A stretch of DNA of 64,000 nt, taken from Sulfurisphaera ohwakuensis. GTDB taxonomy: Archaea > Thermoproteota > Thermoprotei_A > Sulfolobales > Sulfolobaceae. The position numbers and the translations under genes are program-made. The notes below the pieces were generated by a model, which had not been told where the DNA came from, ran no database searches, and saw only the letters and a list, made by a program, of their open reading frames with translations. Positions 63,687 to 64,000 of this stretch are shown in pieces. Position 1 is the stretch's first letter, and every line of letters starts with the position of its first letter. Where the stretch lies: assembly GCF_009729055.1 (NCBI RefSeq), contig NZ_CP045484.1, positions 1,922,001-1,986,000 of the forward strand, given 5' to 3'.

Positions 63687-64000
63687 TTTTTTAGTTAATA
63701 TCTTAAAAATAATTAATGAAGAAAAATGTAATATTAACTTATTCTCAGCATTAAGTTTAACTAGCATAGTATACAATAACTTAGAAGAATTTATTTCTGA
63801 AAAATCTCATTCAAACAGCCAAACATATAGTGAAAATAATCTCCTAATAAAATATAAAATATTAAACCTAGACGAGAAAGAGAAGAAAAACCTATTTAAG
63901 AAGGAGATAGCTGAACTTATCTCAAAGAACTTTAAATTAAAGGGCGAAGAAGTAAGGGAATTCTTTAATAACCTTAAAGGAATACTAAAGTCGTTAAAGT
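63676..64000 (+). CDS. Partial gene, next in the cmr operon (possibly cmr6)
   Basis: Starts at an ATG in the end of cmr1 and runs off the window after 108 codons. The visible part (MTIDFLVNILKIINEEKCNI, a helical region with many charged residues, EEVREFFNNLKGILKSLK) is not diagnostic. In known Sulfolobus Cmr operons cmr6 follows cmr1, so Cmr6 is my leading guess, followed by Cmr3 or a group-specific protein. The end is not visible. Confidence 0.45.
   Translation, partial: MTIDFLVNILKIINEEKCNINLFSALSLTSIVYNNLEEFISEKSHSNSQTYSENNLLIKYKILNLDEKEKKNLFKKEIAELISKNFKLKGEEVREFFNNLKGILKSLK

Overview
The window looks like a chromosomal segment of a thermoacidophilic crenarchaeon of the order Sulfolobales. 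The DNA is AT-rich. Many genes appear to be leaderless, with a TATA-like box about 25 nt before the start codon. GTG and TTG starts are common. Marker genes fit this group: a TmcA tRNA acetyltransferase, a PhoH-KH ATPase, a pilin-like signal peptide on a sugar-binding protein, PaREP1 proteins, and a type III-B CRISPR operon that appears to start with the Sulfolobales-specific Cmr7. I cannot name the species. 

Region 1 (1-15.75 kb) is ordinary chromosome. It holds a YeeE/YedE transporter with a small membrane partner, a PhoH-KH ATPase overlapping an exonuclease III-type nuclease, a SpoIIM-like membrane protein overlapping TmcA, a secreted multi-domain surface protein, an MMPL/RND transporter, and a CUT1-type ABC importer (binding protein, ATPase, and a single fused permease). 

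Region 2 (16-28 kb) is a graveyard of mobile DNA. It contains a TnpB-only IS200/IS605-type element with a structured right end next to a decayed TOPRIM-like gene, a PIN nuclease paired with a glycine-zipper protein, three PaREP1 paralogues, duplicated and inverted non-coding repeats, and remnants of IS110, IS1, IS5 and a 1.03-kb element with 14-bp terminal repeats. It ends in an HD phosphohydrolase that seems frameshifted near its 3' end. 

Region 3 (28.8-59.7 kb) is a surface-glycan locus. It carries GT2 and GT4 glycosyltransferases, FkbM-type methyltransferases, two NodU/CmcH-type carbamoyltransferases, a large membrane protein and a Wzx-like flippase. The two carbamoyltransferase genes point outward and share a nearly identical 0.83-kb 3' half, so they form an inverted repeat around about 24 kb of glycan genes and insertion sequences. 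Several genes here are broken: a GT2 by an apparent AG dinucleotide insertion, an FkbM by a frameshift, a GT4 by truncation, and the second carbamoyltransferase by a TGG-to-TAG change. An IS block (46.5-54.8 kb) sits inside the locus. It includes an IS5-family copy nested in an IS4-like element, and three DDE transposase genes whose start codons all lie inside strong hairpins. 

Region 4 (60.3-64 kb) is the start of a type III-B (Cmr) operon: cmr7 (probable), cmr4, cmr5, cmr1 and a cut-off gene, tightly packed. No CRISPR array was seen. 

Inferred biology: the glycan genes probably build and decorate (methyl, carbamoyl) a surface glycan such as an N-glycan or exopolysaccharide, which the flippase moves across the membrane. 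The inverted repeat offers a route for inversion or gene conversion. The Cmr complex and possibly the PIN and PaREP1 genes belong to the defence or accessory content.
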